NCBI GenBank assembly: GCA_025353965.1
Contig: JANXNS010000185.1
Span: forward strand, 1-36,587
Direction: 5' to 3'
Source: Aquihabitans sp.
GTDB taxonomy: Bacteria; Actinomycetota; Acidimicrobiia; Acidimicrobiales; Iamiaceae
Length of the DNA: 36,587 nt
In this document: positions 36,377 through 36,587 of the stretch, piece after piece
Layout: each line of letters opens with the position of its first letter
How positions within the stretch are numbered: the stretch's first letter is position 1
The notes under the pieces: generated by a model
What the model was told of the DNA's origin: nothing
The model's input: only the letters and a program-made list of their open reading frames with translations
Databases searched by the model: none
Program-made: the position numbers and the translations under genes

Positions 36377-36587
36377 CTGGCCCCGACTCGTCACCGGCGT
36401 TGGTGGTCCGTGACCTCGAGGCCGGCTACGACCGGGTCCAGGTGCTGTACGGCGTCGAGCTCACGGTTGGCGCAGGTGAGGTCGTTGCCCTGCTCGGCGC
36501 CAACGGTGCGGGAAAGACCACCACCCTGCTCACGATCAGTGGGATCGTTCCCCGCCAGGCCGGAACCGTTGAGGTGCTGGGCGAGAC
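36373..36587 (+). CDS. LivF-type ABC transporter ATP-binding protein (3' truncated by window edge)
   Basis: ATGA overlap with LivG; MTGPDSSPALVVRDLEAGYDRVQVLYGVELTVGAGEVVALLGANGAGKTTTLLTISGIVPRQAGTVEVLGE; absent from the ORF track because it has no stop in the window. Confidence 0.93.
   Translation, partial: MTGPDSSPALVVRDLEAGYDRVQVLYGVELTVGAGEVVALLGANGAGKTTTLLTISGIVPRQAGTVEVLGE

Overview
High-GC actinobacterial chromosome segment, probably Acidimicrobiia-like (WhiB, F420-type LLM oxidoreductase, DUF164 zinc-ribbon gene near rnpB; the lineage is inference). It is densely coding and no rRNA, tRNA, CRISPR array or transposase was recognised. Main content: AraC/GlxA-type regulator fragment and DJ-1/PfpI protein; GHMP kinase; GNAT; WhiB; a rubrerythrin / CCG Fe-S oxidoreductase / DUF3501 operon; a GlpD / AGPS-like flavoprotein / small membrane protein / FGGY kinase run; two consecutive Tat-type ferritin-like proteins; an RNase P RNA gene (rnpB) absent from the ORF track; a zinc-ribbon DUF164 protein coupled to a bifunctional PBP; LLM oxidoreductase; PAS-GGDEF-EAL protein; GH36 alpha-galactosidase; Baeyer-Villiger-type monooxygenase; SDR; GH29 alpha-L-fucosidase; sulfotransferase; and a module of acyl-CoA synthetase, carotenoid oxygenase, TetR regulator and Liv-type ABC importer that runs off the right edge. 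Best leads: (1) a TetR-linked carotenoid oxygenase / acyl-CoA synthetase / ABC importer module with the near-palindrome TRAACRCTGTTCA at both promoters; (2) a decayed toxin-antitoxin remnant (antitoxin tail, ATGA overlap, frameshifted TacT-like GNAT toxin) at about 28.17-28.45 kb; (3) the rubredoxin-less rubrerythrin / CCG / DUF3501 operon; (4) a ferritin-like pair in which the lipoprotein partner has lost the ExxH ligand motif; (5) an rnpB whose P12 and P14 hairpins share an identical 16-nt GCAA-tetraloop sequence; (6) two other frameshifted ORFs that the six-frame track splits. All calls come from reading the sequence; no database search was run.
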